DNA of 64,000 nucleotides from Paenibacillus_I sp035510375 (GCF_035510375.1 NZ_DATKHG010000013.1); one strand, 5' to 3'; positions 8,391 through 17,624 are shown, counted from the stretch's first letter. Translations and numbers: made by a program. Notes: a model not told the origin generated them from the letters alone.

Positions 8391-10556
8391 ATGAAATGGA
8401 TGGACAAGTTTAAAACCGGCAAAGGCGAATCGAACATGAAAACGCAATCAACATGGAACGGCGTGAAAAAAGCGCTGCAAGCGTCAACTGAGGGATTGAA
8501 GGATGCGGGCAAAGGTGTCGGCAAGACGAGACTCACCCGTTCGGTCGGCCTGAAGCTGTTCCTGATCATTTTCAGCAGCATCGTGGCCTGCGTGCTGGCG
8601 GTCGGCCTATACTCCTATTCCGTATCCAAAGATATCATCAAGAAAAAGGTATCCCAGGCCAGCCAGGAAACGATCGCGCAAACGGCCAGCAAGCTTGATT
8701 TGATGTATGCGAATTATGAGGCCTTGACCATGCAGCTGCTTGTCGACAACAACCTGCAGTCTTTGTCGTTGGAGCTGTCGCGCGGCGGCTTGGATGATTT
8801 TGAGGAATTCCAGAGTCTGGAATCCATTGATAATGTGTTCCAAACCTTCCTGCTAAGCAACAGCCGTACCGTTTACGGCGGCGCGATGATTCCGTTGGCC
8901 GACTATCTGAAGCCTATTACCTCGGGGAACAGCCAGTTGGATGTGGCCGCGGCCATGGAAACGGATTGGTACAAAAAGGCTATCGAATCCAAAGAGCGCC
9001 CGTATTGGATTCCGACGCAGCCTGCGGGATTGAACGGAAAACAGGCAAAGCCTACGTTCGGCCTGACCCGGCTCATCAAGTCGATCAACACGGGCGAGCC
9101 TTTGTATCTGTTGGTGCTGGAGTTCGATTACCGTAATCTGTCGGAACAACTGGGCGACATTTCGCTCGGCACAGACAGCGACCTATATATCGTGGGCGCG
9201 GACGGCGCTATCCTATACGCCGAGGATCAATCGGAAATCGGAGGGAAATTGGATCTCACTTCGGCCGATAAGCCGTCAGGCTCGTTTACCGGCTTGCATA
9301 AAGGCATGCATTCGCTCGGCGTCTACCAGCAATTCGATGAGCTGGACTGGAGGCTTATCGGTATGATTCCGGTAGATTCGCTGGTGGAGGACGCCAAAGA
9401 GATTCGGAACCTGACGTGGATTGCCGCGATTGTTGCCGGCTTGCTCGCAGTCGGGATCGGGTTGCTCGTTATCCGGATGATCGCCGTGCCGCTTGGACAG
9501 CTGCGCAATTTGATGAACGAGGGCGAGAAAGGCAACCTGTCCATCCGCTCCTCCATTAATAAGCAGGATGAGATCGGGCAGTTGGCCCAAAGCTTTAATC
9601 AAATGATGACCCAGATCACCTCGCTGGTCGATCAGACGAACCGGTCGGCGCAGGAGGTGCTGCAAACGGCAAGCGATCTGTCGGAAGCATCCAAAAAGAC
9701 GGCCGTCTCGGCCAAGGAAATCGCCGTCGCCACGGAGGAAATCGCAAACGGGGCGACGAGCCTGGCGGTGGAAGCCGAGAAAGGCAGCGGCTTGACGGAC
9801 GATATGGGTGTGCGTATGGCGAACGTCAACGAAGCCGGCGGACTGATGGCCGCTTCCGCGACCGAGGTCGAGAAAGCAAGTGAACAGGGCACCCGCTATA
9901 TGGCGGCGCTTATCGAGAAAACCGGCATGACCGAGGATATGACGCGCAGCATGGTCGAGAAGGTAGACAAGCTGAAAGACAGCACCCGGTCGATCCGCAA
10001 AATTCTGGACGTGCTCAACAACCTGACCAAGCAGACGAACATCCTGTCCCTTAACGCGACGATTGAAGCCGCAAGAGCGGGGGCGGCCGGCAAAGGCTTT
10101 ATGGTGGTCGCGGACGAAATCCGCAAGCTCGCCGATCAATCGAGACAGTCCATCGACGTCGTCGCCCAGATAACGGAGACGATTCAGCGCGAAATCGACG
10201 ATACCGTCGGCGTACTGTCCGAAGCTTATCCGCTCTTCCGGGAGCAGATCGAGTCGGTTAAAGAGGCGAACCAGATTTTCCTGTCCGTGCAGACCCAGAT
10301 GGGCAGTTTTGTCGGCCATCTGGATACCGTGACGGCATCGGTGGGCCAGCTCGGCGAGACGCAATCCGTACTATCGGAAGCGATGGGCAACGTGAGCGCC
10401 GTCGCGCAGCAAGCGTCCGCTACATCCGAGGAAGTGGCCTCGCTCAGCAATGAGCAGCTGAGCATAAGCGAAGGGCTCGTCGAGCTTTCCAACAAGCTGG
10501 AGACCGTGTCGACACAGCTGAAAGAAACGCTTTCGCGGTTCAGAACCAACGGTTAA
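8391..10556 (+). CDS. Methyl-accepting chemotaxis protein
   Basis: Membrane chemoreceptor of about 721 residues. A cytoplasmic N-terminus precedes the first membrane segment (LFLIIFSSIVACVLAVGLYSY). An extracellular dCache-like sensor domain of about 290 residues follows, then a second segment (WIAAIVAGLLAVGIGLLVI), a HAMP domain, and the coiled-coil signalling domain with the hairpin tip TNILSLNATIEAARAGAAGKGF. The ligand cannot be predicted. The start is uncertain: in-frame ATGs at 8367, 8391 and 8436 exist, none with a strong ribosome binding site; 8391 has GGGCGG at loose spacing. It stands alone between two terminators. Confidence 0.92.
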   Translation: MKWMDKFKTGKGESNMKTQSTWNGVKKALQASTEGLKDAGKGVGKTRLTRSVGLKLFLIIFSSIVACVLAVGLYSYSVSKDIIKKKVSQASQETIAQTASKLDLMYANYEALTMQLLVDNNLQSLSLELSRGGLDDFEEFQSLESIDNVFQTFLLSNSRTVYGGAMIPLADYLKPITSGNSQLDVAAAMETDWYKKAIESKERPYWIPTQPAGLNGKQAKPTFGLTRLIKSINTGEPLYLLVLEFDYRNLSEQLGDISLGTDSDLYIVGADGAILYAEDQSEIGGKLDLTSADKPSGSFTGLHKGMHSLGVYQQFDELDWRLIGMIPVDSLVEDAKEIRNLTWIAAIVAGLLAVGIGLLVIRMIAVPLGQLRNLMNEGEKGNLSIRSSINKQDEIGQLAQSFNQMMTQITSLVDQTNRSAQEVLQTASDLSEASKKTAVSAKEIAVATEEIANGATSLAVEAEKGSGLTDDMGVRMANVNEAGGLMAASATEVEKASEQGTRYMAALIEKTGMTEDMTRSMVEKVDKLKDSTRSIRKILDVLNNLTKQTNILSLNATIEAARAGAAGKGFMVVADEIRKLADQSRQSIDVVAQITETIQREIDDTVGVLSEAYPLFREQIESVKEANQIFLSVQTQMGSFVGHLDTVTASVGQLGETQSVLSEAMGNVSAVAQQASATSEEVASLSNEQLSISEGLVELSNKLETVSTQLKETLSRFRTNG

Positions 10557-10581
10557 TTTGCCGCAATAATGCTTTGTTCTC

Positions 10582-10612
10582 CCCGGCCTGACTATTCAGG
10601 TTGGGTTTTTTT
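10582..10612 (+). terminator. Intrinsic terminator after the chemoreceptor gene
   Basis: CCCGGCCTGA at 10582-10591 pairs with TCAGGTTGGG at 10596-10605 (two G-T pairs, four-base loop), followed by seven T residues at 10606-10612. Confidence 0.9.
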
Positions 10613-10714
10613 GTTTTCGGTATTCCTGTGCCTGCATCTGGAAAAACTGTAGAAAAGGCGCGCAAACGCGCAGAGACGCGGGCGCAGAGGCGCGGAGGGG
10701 GGGCGGTTGAGCGA

Positions 10715-12535
10715 ATGACGGACAAACGGCGGATTTTCGTTCTGGCCGCGGCGTTCGCCGGGTTGGCTGCCGTATACCTGATGCGATTGTTTCTGCTCCA
10801 GGGCGGCGGCTTGCCGTCCGCGGAGAAGAACGGGCTTGTCGTCCAGGCGGTCAGGCAGCGGCAGGAAGTATTGGTGCTCGATACGGGACGGGGAGACTTT
10901 GTCGACCGGTACGGCGCGCCGATTACGGGCGGCGCGATTTACGGCGTCGCCGCTTTTCCGGCCGCATCAGGGGGCCGCGTCGATGCGGCCGCGGCAAGAC
11001 GGCTCGCCGCCGCTATGGATGTCGAGTATGAGATGCTGGCCGATTGGCTGGCAGGGCTGAAGGAGCCGGACTGGTGGCGCGGAGCGGACGGCAACGGGCC
11101 GCCTGCGGCTTTTCCCGAAGCATTGGACAAAGCAATCCGCACGGCCGGCGTGCCCGGCGTTTATCTGCTTCCGTATCATATTCGTTACGCGGGGGACAAG
11201 ACCGGCATACATGCGATCGGATTCATCGGCCAGCATCCGGAGCTGACGGCCAGACTGTATGCGCCGGAGTTGGCGCGAGGGGATCGAAGTCTCTCCGACA
11301 CCGTAGGGGGAATCGGCCTTGAGCGTTCGCTTGACCGGCTTCTGCAGGGCGCCGGGCCTACGGTCGCTTACCGGTCCCGCTCGGCCGAAGCTGACACGCG
11401 GGGGATTCGTGCGGCTGACGAATTGAAGGTGAAGGCGCCGGACAATCCGTATTTTCCGCTTACCGTCGTCACGACGCTCGATCTTGGGCTGCAGCGCAAG
11501 CTGGAGGCTTATGCCGCGCGGAATGGCCTGAAGGAAGGCGCGATCGTCGTGCTCGACGCCCGCAATGCGGACATTGCGGCGATTGTATCGAGGCCGGAGC
11601 TCGACCCTTTCTCCATCAGCGAAGGGGCGGATGAAACCGTTAACCGGGCGCTGCGCGCCGCAGCGCCGGGCTCGGTGTTCAAGCTGGTTACGGAAGCCGC
11701 GGCGCTGGAGACGGGCAGGCTGCATCCGAAGGAGACGTTCCATTGTGAAGGCGAGTACGGCAAATACGGGCTGTCCTGCTGGCTGCCGGGAGGCCACGGC
11801 CGGCTGACGCTAATCGAGGCGCTGGCGCAGTCCTGCAACGTCGCGTTCGCTGAAATCGCGGAGCGGCTGACGGCGGACGAGCTGGACAGGACCGCGGACC
11901 GGCTCGGTCTCGGCCGGCGCGTCGGGTGGCAGGCGGCGAAGAGCGGAGAACCGCCCGGTCCGGTAGGAAGATTGCTTGAGGAAGAGGAGGCGGGCCGCAT
12001 CTTCGCCCGTATCCCGCGCCGGCGTGACGGCGGATTGTTGGCGCAAACGGGGATCGGCCAGCGGGATGTGTCCGTGACGCCGCTGCAGGCCGCCAACCTG
12101 ATGGTGACGCTGCTGCACGGCGGGGACGTGTCGGCCCCGCGAATCGTCAAGGAGATCCGTTACGCCGACGGCCGGTTGATGGCGCGGCTGCCAGCCCGAC
12201 GCGCCCCTTCCCGTTTCGGAAGGGTCTCCCCCGCCACCGCAAGCGCGCTGCTTCAAGGGATGGAAGCGGTCGTATCGGCCGGCACCGGCAAGCCGCTTCA
12301 GCGCGCGCAGTGGAGGCTGGCGGGGAAATCGGGTACCGCGCAAGCCGTTGCCGTGAATGGCGCCCCTGTCAACCACCAATGGTTCGTCGGCTACGGCCCC
12401 GTCGAGTCGCCCCGCTACGCGGTGGCGGTTCTGGCCGGCAACAGGCCCGCGGGCAGCGCCAATCAGGCGACCGCGCTGTACCGCGGCGTTATGGATATCA
12501 TTGCCGCGCACGAAAAAGCCTCCCGATCCGGATAA
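10715..12535 (+). CDS. Class B penicillin-binding protein (transpeptidase)
   Basis: 606-residue membrane-anchored D,D-transpeptidase that cross-links peptidoglycan. One N-terminal membrane segment (IFVLAAAFAGLAAVYLM) precedes a PBP dimerisation domain and the transpeptidase domain. Active-site motifs are visible: SVFK with S320 and K323, SCN in ALAQSCNVAF, and KSGTAQ at 538-543. Position downstream of mltG and trhP resembles B. subtilis yrrR (pbpI), so it may be that orthologue. ATG 10715 follows GGAGGGGGGGC. The 3-prime end overlaps a terminator stem. Confidence 0.9.
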   Translation: MTDKRRIFVLAAAFAGLAAVYLMRLFLLQGGGLPSAEKNGLVVQAVRQRQEVLVLDTGRGDFVDRYGAPITGGAIYGVAAFPAASGGRVDAAAARRLAAAMDVEYEMLADWLAGLKEPDWWRGADGNGPPAAFPEALDKAIRTAGVPGVYLLPYHIRYAGDKTGIHAIGFIGQHPELTARLYAPELARGDRSLSDTVGGIGLERSLDRLLQGAGPTVAYRSRSAEADTRGIRAADELKVKAPDNPYFPLTVVTTLDLGLQRKLEAYAARNGLKEGAIVVLDARNADIAAIVSRPELDPFSISEGADETVNRALRAAAPGSVFKLVTEAAALETGRLHPKETFHCEGEYGKYGLSCWLPGGHGRLTLIEALAQSCNVAFAEIAERLTADELDRTADRLGLGRRVGWQAAKSGEPPGPVGRLLEEEEAGRIFARIPRRRDGGLLAQTGIGQRDVSVTPLQAANLMVTLLHGGDVSAPRIVKEIRYADGRLMARLPARRAPSRFGRVSPATASALLQGMEAVVSAGTGKPLQRAQWRLAGKSGTAQAVAVNGAPVNHQWFVGYGPVESPRYAVAVLAGNRPAGSANQATALYRGVMDIIAAHEKASRSG

Positions 12536-12551
12536 TACGGATGGGAGGCTT
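12516..12551. terminator. Bidirectional terminator between the PBP gene and the AI-2E family gene
   Basis: AAGCCTCCCGATCCG at 12516-12530 is largely complementary to CGGATGGGAGGCTT ending at 12551. It begins inside the PBP coding end, with A runs on the left for the minus strand. The genes converge here, so it can serve both. Confidence 0.7.
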
Positions 12552-12556
12552 GCCGT

Positions 12557-13675
12557 TTATTCGGTAGGCCCCGATGGGGGGACGGTTTGGATGTCGAATT
12601 CGCCCTTGGGCGACCTGATCCACCGATGAAGATACCCTTGATCGTACAGCGCCTTGATCAGGATGACCAGAATCGGCGACAGAATGACGCCGGCGACGCC
12701 GAACAGCGACAGGGAGACGATCATAAACACCAGCATCGTATAGGCGGATACGCCGAGCGTGTCGCCGGTTATTTTCGGTTCGAGAATTTGGCGGGTCAGC
12801 AGCACGACGCCGAGAATGACGGAAAGCCAGATCGCCAAGGTCGTTTGTCCCGTTACGAACAGGTAGATGATCCACGGAATGAACACGGTGCTTACGCCGA
12901 GCAGCGGCAGCACGTCGGCGATCGCGGACAGGACGGCGATCGTGAATGCGTTGCCGACCCCAAGCGCCAGCAGTGCGACGAGCACGACCGCGAACGTGAT
13001 CGAGATGAGAATGAGCTGTGACTTCAAATAACCGCCGATGCCGACGAGCACGTTGTCCTTCAGGAAGTAGAACGCCTTCTTGAAGGTGTTCGGCGTCTTG
13101 CTTCCGGCGGTCCTTTTCCACGTCTCGATCTCAACGCTCAGGAAGTAGGCCAAAATAATGCCGATCCCGAAATTGATGACGAACGCGGAGAACGAGGAGA
13201 GGAAGCCGACCAACCAGCCGAGCAAGCCGGCCGCGACGCCGGAGCCCCACTTCGTGATGGAGTTGATGACGTTCTGCGATTTGTCCACCACGTCGTCCGG
13301 GACGGCATTCATCTGGGCTTGCACCCAGGCAATGATGTCGGTGGCCTGCGCGGTGAGGGCCTCTTGATATTCGGGCAGCTTATTGATTAAACCGTTGATC
13401 TCGCTTGTGACCAGAATACCCGCGCCGACGAAAGCGCCGAGTATAACGACGGTGAAGAACAGGATCGCGACGGCCGAAGCGAGCGATTTCTTCAGGCCGA
13501 TCCGGTTCAACCGCTTCGCGATCGGCTCAATGCAGGCAAAAATAAGGAAAGACAGGAAAACCGGAGTCGCAATGCGGTACAGGAAGCTGAACGTGAACAT
13601 GATCAGCCAGACCGTCAAGGCGATGAGAGCGATGTCAAATGCGGTGCGCCAATATTTTTTGTAGAACGTAAGCAT
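12557..13675 (-). CDS. AI-2E family transporter (YtvI-like)
   Basis: 372-residue multi-pass membrane protein with about eight hydrophobic segments. Features of the PerM/AI-2E family include PVFLSFLIFACIEP near the N-terminus, GGYLKSQLILISITF, and the C-terminal LEPKITGDTLGVSAYTMLV block. YtvI is a sporulation-associated member, but the sequence alone does not prove that role. ATG 13675 follows AAGGGAAGGGG; an upstream in-frame TTG at 13696 is less likely. It is transcribed divergently from the deacetylase gene. Confidence 0.85.
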   Translation of the reverse strand: MLTFYKKYWRTAFDIALIALTVWLIMFTFSFLYRIATPVFLSFLIFACIEPIAKRLNRIGLKKSLASAVAILFFTVVILGAFVGAGILVTSEINGLINKLPEYQEALTAQATDIIAWVQAQMNAVPDDVVDKSQNVINSITKWGSGVAAGLLGWLVGFLSSFSAFVINFGIGIILAYFLSVEIETWKRTAGSKTPNTFKKAFYFLKDNVLVGIGGYLKSQLILISITFAVVLVALLALGVGNAFTIAVLSAIADVLPLLGVSTVFIPWIIYLFVTGQTTLAIWLSVILGVVLLTRQILEPKITGDTLGVSAYTMLVFMIVSLSLFGVAGVILSPILVILIKALYDQGYLHRWIRSPKGEFDIQTVPPSGPTE

Positions 13676-13833
13676 GCCGATTCCCCTTCCCTTCAATCTA
13701 ATCCGATTGTACTATAGTTTTAGAAAACACGCCTATTTTTTATGAGGTTATGATACAATTAAGCAATGAGAAAAGCATCATGAGAGCGTTCAACTGTTGG
13801 CGCGCGATTACGGGATGGTGGGGAAACTAGAGT

Positions 13834-15228
13834 ATGGAGAGTATATTGCTGTGGGGTTTTTACTTATTGACCTTTTACGCGTTTCTCCCCGGCTTCGTCA
13901 GCCGAACGTTCGGTTTCCGCGTATTTAAGCGGGGACGGGCCGAACGCGAGATCGCGCTTACGTTCGACGACGGACCCGATCCGAGGTACACGCCCCTGCT
14001 GCTCGATCTGCTCGCGCGGTACGGAGCGAAAGCGACGTTTTTCGTTGTCGGGATCCATGCGGAAAAGCACCCGGAGCTGCTGACGCGCATGCAGGCCGAA
14101 GGGCATATCGTCGGGATTCATAATTACGTTCATAAGACGAATTGGCTGATGCGGCCGGGAGCCGTGAAAAAGCAGATTCACCGCACGTCCGATATCATCA
14201 AGAAGGCGACCGGGCAGCGGCCCGGCTATTACCGTCCGCCGTGGGGGATCGTCAATCTGTTTGATTTTTCCAAGCACGGTTATTTGCAAATTATTTTATG
14301 GTCGGCGATGTTCGGCGATTGGCGCAGCCGTGTGGGCGCCGGGCGACTGACCCAACGAATGATGAAAAAGCTGCGGCCGGGCGAGATCGTGCTGCTGCAC
14401 GACCGCGGCACGACGTTCGGAGCCGACGAGGATGCGCCGCTCCAAATGCTGGAGGCGCTGGAGACCTACATGAAGGCGGGCCTCGACCGCGGCTACCGTT
14501 TCGTTACCGTTAAGGAGATGATTGCAGTGACGGATGAAGCGCGGAATGCCGTCGGCGCGGATAAGCGGACAGGCGGGGCAAGCGCAAGGAAACTCGGTTT
14601 TTTTAAACGAATGGCGGTTTCGGGGTGGATGGCCTGGGAGCGCTGCTTCAACGTGCTGTTCAGGATCGTCGATGTGGGCGACGGCGCGATTTTTCACTAC
14701 CGGATCCGGCCATATTACGGGAAAACGCTTGTGCTGGCTGACGGGCGGACGATCGGGAACAAGGATAAAGTAATCGAGCTTCATTTCGATAATGAGAAGC
14801 TGCTGAAGGTGATGCTGAATTCCCGTTCCGTGCTGCAAACCGCGATTCAGCTCATTCGCGAGGTCGACAAGGCGCTTCCCAAGCTGGCCGCCCATATGGA
14901 AGGCCGCAGGGAATTCGACGAGGTCAAAGGCCTGTACGGCGTTAGCATGATGCACCGGGGGCCGGAAGCGTTTGGCTTCAGTGTGCTGGCTTTGCCGAAA
15001 GGGCCGTTCAGTTTCTTCACGCGCTATTACTTGCGCCTGCTGATGATGGTGCTGCACCCAAGCGGCAAGGAACGGCTGCGAGACAAGCAGGCGACGCTGG
15101 TGCCGCACATCATGGCGATGTCGATGGACGAATTCAACCGTCGCTACGTCACGGCAGGCGGTCCGCGGCAGAAGCTTTGGAAGGAACCGGCCGTTGGCGC
15201 GGAAGCCGGAATGTCTTTAAGAAGTTGA
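13834..15228 (+). CDS. Membrane-anchored polysaccharide deacetylase with YkoP-like C-terminal domain
   Basis: 464-residue two-part protein. One N-terminal hydrophobic segment precedes a CE4 (NodB) deacetylase domain at about residues 40-230. Its motifs are TFDDGPD (catalytic and metal aspartates), HNYVH (metal histidines), RPPWG and LLHDRG. The remaining 230 residues contain no known catalytic motif and resemble the YkoP family. CE4 enzymes deacetylate cell-wall or secreted glycans. The ATG has only a weak, distant GGTGGGG upstream. The gene is followed by a terminator shared with ilvD. Confidence 0.85.
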   Translation: MESILLWGFYLLTFYAFLPGFVSRTFGFRVFKRGRAEREIALTFDDGPDPRYTPLLLDLLARYGAKATFFVVGIHAEKHPELLTRMQAEGHIVGIHNYVHKTNWLMRPGAVKKQIHRTSDIIKKATGQRPGYYRPPWGIVNLFDFSKHGYLQIILWSAMFGDWRSRVGAGRLTQRMMKKLRPGEIVLLHDRGTTFGADEDAPLQMLEALETYMKAGLDRGYRFVTVKEMIAVTDEARNAVGADKRTGGASARKLGFFKRMAVSGWMAWERCFNVLFRIVDVGDGAIFHYRIRPYYGKTLVLADGRTIGNKDKVIELHFDNEKLLKVMLNSRSVLQTAIQLIREVDKALPKLAAHMEGRREFDEVKGLYGVSMMHRGPEAFGFSVLALPKGPFSFFTRYYLRLLMMVLHPSGKERLRDKQATLVPHIMAMSMDEFNRRYVTAGGPRQKLWKEPAVGAEAGMSLRS

Positions 15229-15264
15229 TAAGCAAGCGGATATGGAGAATGATGCGCAAAAAAG

Positions 15265-15299
15265 AAGCCGCCCGGGCACAAATGCCCGGCGGCTTTTTT
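15265..15299. terminator. Bidirectional terminator between deacetylase gene and ilvD
   Basis: AAGCCG plus CCGGGCA pairs with TGCCCGG plus CGGCTT around the loop CAAA, with one bulged base, followed by TTTTTT on the plus strand and preceded by an A-rich stretch for the minus strand. The flanking genes converge. Confidence 0.88.
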
Positions 15300-15307
15300 C
15301 GGATCGG

Positions 15308-16993
15308 TCAGATTTTCATGACGCCGCCCATGCTGGCGTTCGTTACGAGATGCGAATAACGCGCGAGGTAGCCGCGGGTGATTTTCGGCTCGAAGCCTTT
15401 CCACGCCGCGCGGCGCGCCGCCATCTCTTCGTCGCTGATCAGCAGCTCGATTCGGCGGTTCTCCAGGTCGAGCTCGATGATGTCGCCGTCGTTGACAAAA
15501 GCGAGCGGTCCGCCTTCGGCAGCCTCGGGCGAAATATGGCCGATGCTGATGCCGCGGGACGCGCCGGAGAAGCGGCCGTCGGTAATCAGGCCGACCTTCG
15601 CGCCGAGCCCCATGCCGACGATTTGCGACGTCGGAGCGAGCATCTCCGGCATGCCGGGACCGCCCTTCGGCCCTTCGTAGCGGATGACCACGACGTGGCC
15701 TTCCTTCACTTTGCCGTTCGCGATGCCGTGCAGGGCGTCGTCCTGCGAGTCGAAGCAGATGGCCGGGCCCTTATGGTAGCCGCCGACCGATTTGTCGACC
15801 GCGCCGACCTTGATGATGCAGCCTTCCGGAGCCAGGTTGCCGAACAGGACGGCGAGTCCGCCCCGCTCGCTATGCGGATTATCGAGCGTATGGATGACGT
15901 CCGTGTTCAGGATCGCATGGCCTTCCGCGTTCTCGCGCAGCGTTCTGCCGGTAACTGTCATTTGATCGCCGTGGAGCGCATCGGGCTTCTTGAGCAATTC
16001 GTTGATAACGGCGCTGACGCCGCCCGCGTTGTGCACGTCCTCGATATGCCAGTCGGACGCAGGCGCGATCTTCGCCAGGTGCGGCACGCGGTCGGCCACT
16101 TCGTTGATCCGGGAGATCGGGTACTCGAAGCCGGCTTCGCGGGCCAGAGCCAGCGTATGCAGCACCGTGTTGGTCGATCCGCCCATGGCCATGTCGAGCG
16201 CGAACGCGTTGTCGATCGATTCGATCGTCACGATGTCGCGCGGCTTCAGATCCAGCTTGATCAGCTCCATCAGCTGGCGCGCGGATTGCTTGACGAATTC
16301 GCGGCGTTCCGGCGCTACGGCCAGAATCGTGCCGTTGCCCGGCAGCGCGAGACCGAGCGCCTCGGCCAGGCAGTTCATGGAGTTGGCGGTAAACATGCCG
16401 GAGCAGGAGCCGCAGGTCGGACAGCCGTACTGTTCGAGCTCCTGCAGGCCTTTCTCGTCGATCTTGCCGGCCTGGTAGGCGCCGACGCCTTCAAAGACGC
16501 TCGAGAGCGAAATGGAGCGGCCGTCGGACGTTTTGCCCGCTTTCATCGGCCCGCCGCTGACGAAAATGGTGGGGATGTTGACGCGCAGCGCGCCCATCAT
16601 CATGCCCGGCGTAATTTTGTCGCAGTTCGGGATGCAGACCATGCCGTCGAACCAATGCGCGTTGACGACCGTCTCGACGGAGTCGGCAATGATCTCGCGG
16701 CTGGCGAGCGAGTAGCGCATGCCGATGTGGCCCATCGCGATGCCGTCGTCGACGCCGATCGTGTTGAACTCGAACGGGACGCCGCCCGCTTCGCGTATCG
16801 CTTCCTTGACGAGCTTGCCGAATTCCTGCAGGTGCACATGCCCCGGAACGATGTCGATATATGAGTTGCAAACCGCGATGAACGGCTTGCCGAAGTCTTC
16901 TTCCTTAACGCCCGCGGCGCGTAAAAGACTGCGGTGAGGCGCGCGGTCGAAGCCTTTGGTGATCATGTCGGATCTCATTTTTTTAGCGGCCAA
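15308..16993 (-). CDS. ilvD: Dihydroxy-acid dehydratase
   Basis: 561-residue enzyme that dehydrates 2,3-dihydroxy-acids in valine, isoleucine and leucine synthesis. Cluster-binding cysteines lie in VCNSYIDIVPGH, NCDKITPGMMMG and CPTCGSCSGMFTANSMNCL; DGRFSGASRG is near the C-terminus. The start is TTG at 16993, chosen because GGGAGGG lies 7 bases before it and the length then equals the family norm. A longer open frame to 17104 lacks a usable ribosome binding site. It stands alone, divergent from urease, with a GlnR/TnrA box in the shared intergenic region. Confidence 0.96.
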   Translation of the reverse strand: MAAKKMRSDMITKGFDRAPHRSLLRAAGVKEEDFGKPFIAVCNSYIDIVPGHVHLQEFGKLVKEAIREAGGVPFEFNTIGVDDGIAMGHIGMRYSLASREIIADSVETVVNAHWFDGMVCIPNCDKITPGMMMGALRVNIPTIFVSGGPMKAGKTSDGRSISLSSVFEGVGAYQAGKIDEKGLQELEQYGCPTCGSCSGMFTANSMNCLAEALGLALPGNGTILAVAPERREFVKQSARQLMELIKLDLKPRDIVTIESIDNAFALDMAMGGSTNTVLHTLALAREAGFEYPISRINEVADRVPHLAKIAPASDWHIEDVHNAGGVSAVINELLKKPDALHGDQMTVTGRTLRENAEGHAILNTDVIHTLDNPHSERGGLAVLFGNLAPEGCIIKVGAVDKSVGGYHKGPAICFDSQDDALHGIANGKVKEGHVVVIRYEGPKGGPGMPEMLAPTSQIVGMGLGAKVGLITDGRFSGASRGISIGHISPEAAEGGPLAFVNDGDIIELDLENRRIELLISDEEMAARRAAWKGFEPKITRGYLARYSHLVTNASMGGVMKI

Positions 16994-17172
16994 AACTGTT
17001 CCCTCCCATGTTCTTGTCCATAAGCTTGAGTTTATCACAATGAACGGGCATTTGCTAGATTGCCCGGCCCGCGACGGAGGTGCGAAACAATTGGAAACAT
17101 GCAACCTTCAAGGCGTCATCTGTTTGTTGACCTCAAAACAATCCAGCCGTGTAAACTAATCTTAATTTATTA

Positions 17173-17189
17173 TGTTATATTATCTTACA
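17173..17189 (+). promoter_or_regulatory. GlnR/TnrA-type nitrogen-control box
   Basis: TGTTATATTATCTTACA fits every fixed position of the consensus TGTNAN7TNACA, including the AT-rich centre. Its centre lies about 52 bp before the predicted urease transcription start, the placement typical of TnrA-activated promoters. In Paenibacillus the role is usually taken by GlnR. The site also lies 180 bp before the ilvD start on the other strand. Confidence 0.8.
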
Positions 17190-17197
17190 TAAAATGA

Positions 17198-17226
17198 TTT
17201 ACTTCCTCCCCGACCGCTACTATAAT
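17198..17226 (+). promoter_or_regulatory. Sigma-A promoter of the urease operon
   Basis: TATAAT at 17221-17226 is a perfect -10 element. The -35 TTTACT at 17198-17203 is 17 bp upstream and weak, as expected for an activator-dependent promoter. The predicted start is near 17233. Confidence 0.7.
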
Positions 17227-17257
17227 GGTAGGAAACGATAAAGCGAGGTGCGAGAAC

Positions 17258-17563
17258 ATGCAGTTGACGGAGCGCGAAAAGGAGAAGCTTCTGGTGACGA
17301 TCGCCGCCGATCTGGCGCGCCGCCGGCTGAACCGGGGCGTGAAGCTCAACTATCCCGAGAGCGTGGCGCTGATCACGTCGGAGATACTGGAAGGCGCCCG
17401 CGACGGCATGAGCGTCGCGGAGCTGATGGCATACGGGACCCGGATTTTGAAGGCCGAGCAAGTGATGGCGGGCGTGCCGGAAATGATCCATGAGGTGCAG
17501 GTGGAGGCGACGTTCCCGGACGGCACGAAGCTGGTTACGATCCATCATCCGATTGCGGGCTGA
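17258..17563 (+). CDS. ureA: Urease subunit gamma
   Basis: 101-residue gamma subunit of urease, the nickel enzyme that hydrolyses urea to ammonia and carbamate. MQLTEREKEKLLVTIAADLARRR and the VPEMIHEVQVEATFPDGTKLVTIHHPI end are diagnostic. The ATG follows GCGAGGTGCGAG. It is the first gene of ureABCFGD behind the nitrogen-control promoter. Confidence 0.97.
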   Translation: MQLTEREKEKLLVTIAADLARRRLNRGVKLNYPESVALITSEILEGARDGMSVAELMAYGTRILKAEQVMAGVPEMIHEVQVEATFPDGTKLVTIHHPIAG

Positions 17564-17575
17564 CATCGCGCATCG

Positions 17576-17624
17576 CGCATTACGCGTTACGCATTACGCA
17601 TGGCGCATGGCGCATGGCGCATTA
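17576..17624 (+). repeat. Seven-copy 7-bp tandem repeat between ureA and ureB
   Basis: Seven consecutive heptamers of the form CGCATTA, CGCGTTA or CGCATGG fill 49 bp exactly (CGCATTA, CGCGTTA, CGCATTA, CGCATGG three times, CGCATTA). The ureA-ureB gap is normally only a few bases, so this is an expansion within the operon. It is noncoding in the urease frames. Confidence 0.85.

Noticed and set aside
15242..16864. 540-residue plus-strand open frame opposite ilvD
   Set aside because: Composition is an Arg/Asp/Ala-rich antisense artefact, and IlvD is unmistakable on the other strand.
17576..17624. CRISPR-like array
   Set aside because: Units are 7 bp with no spacers and no cas genes are present.
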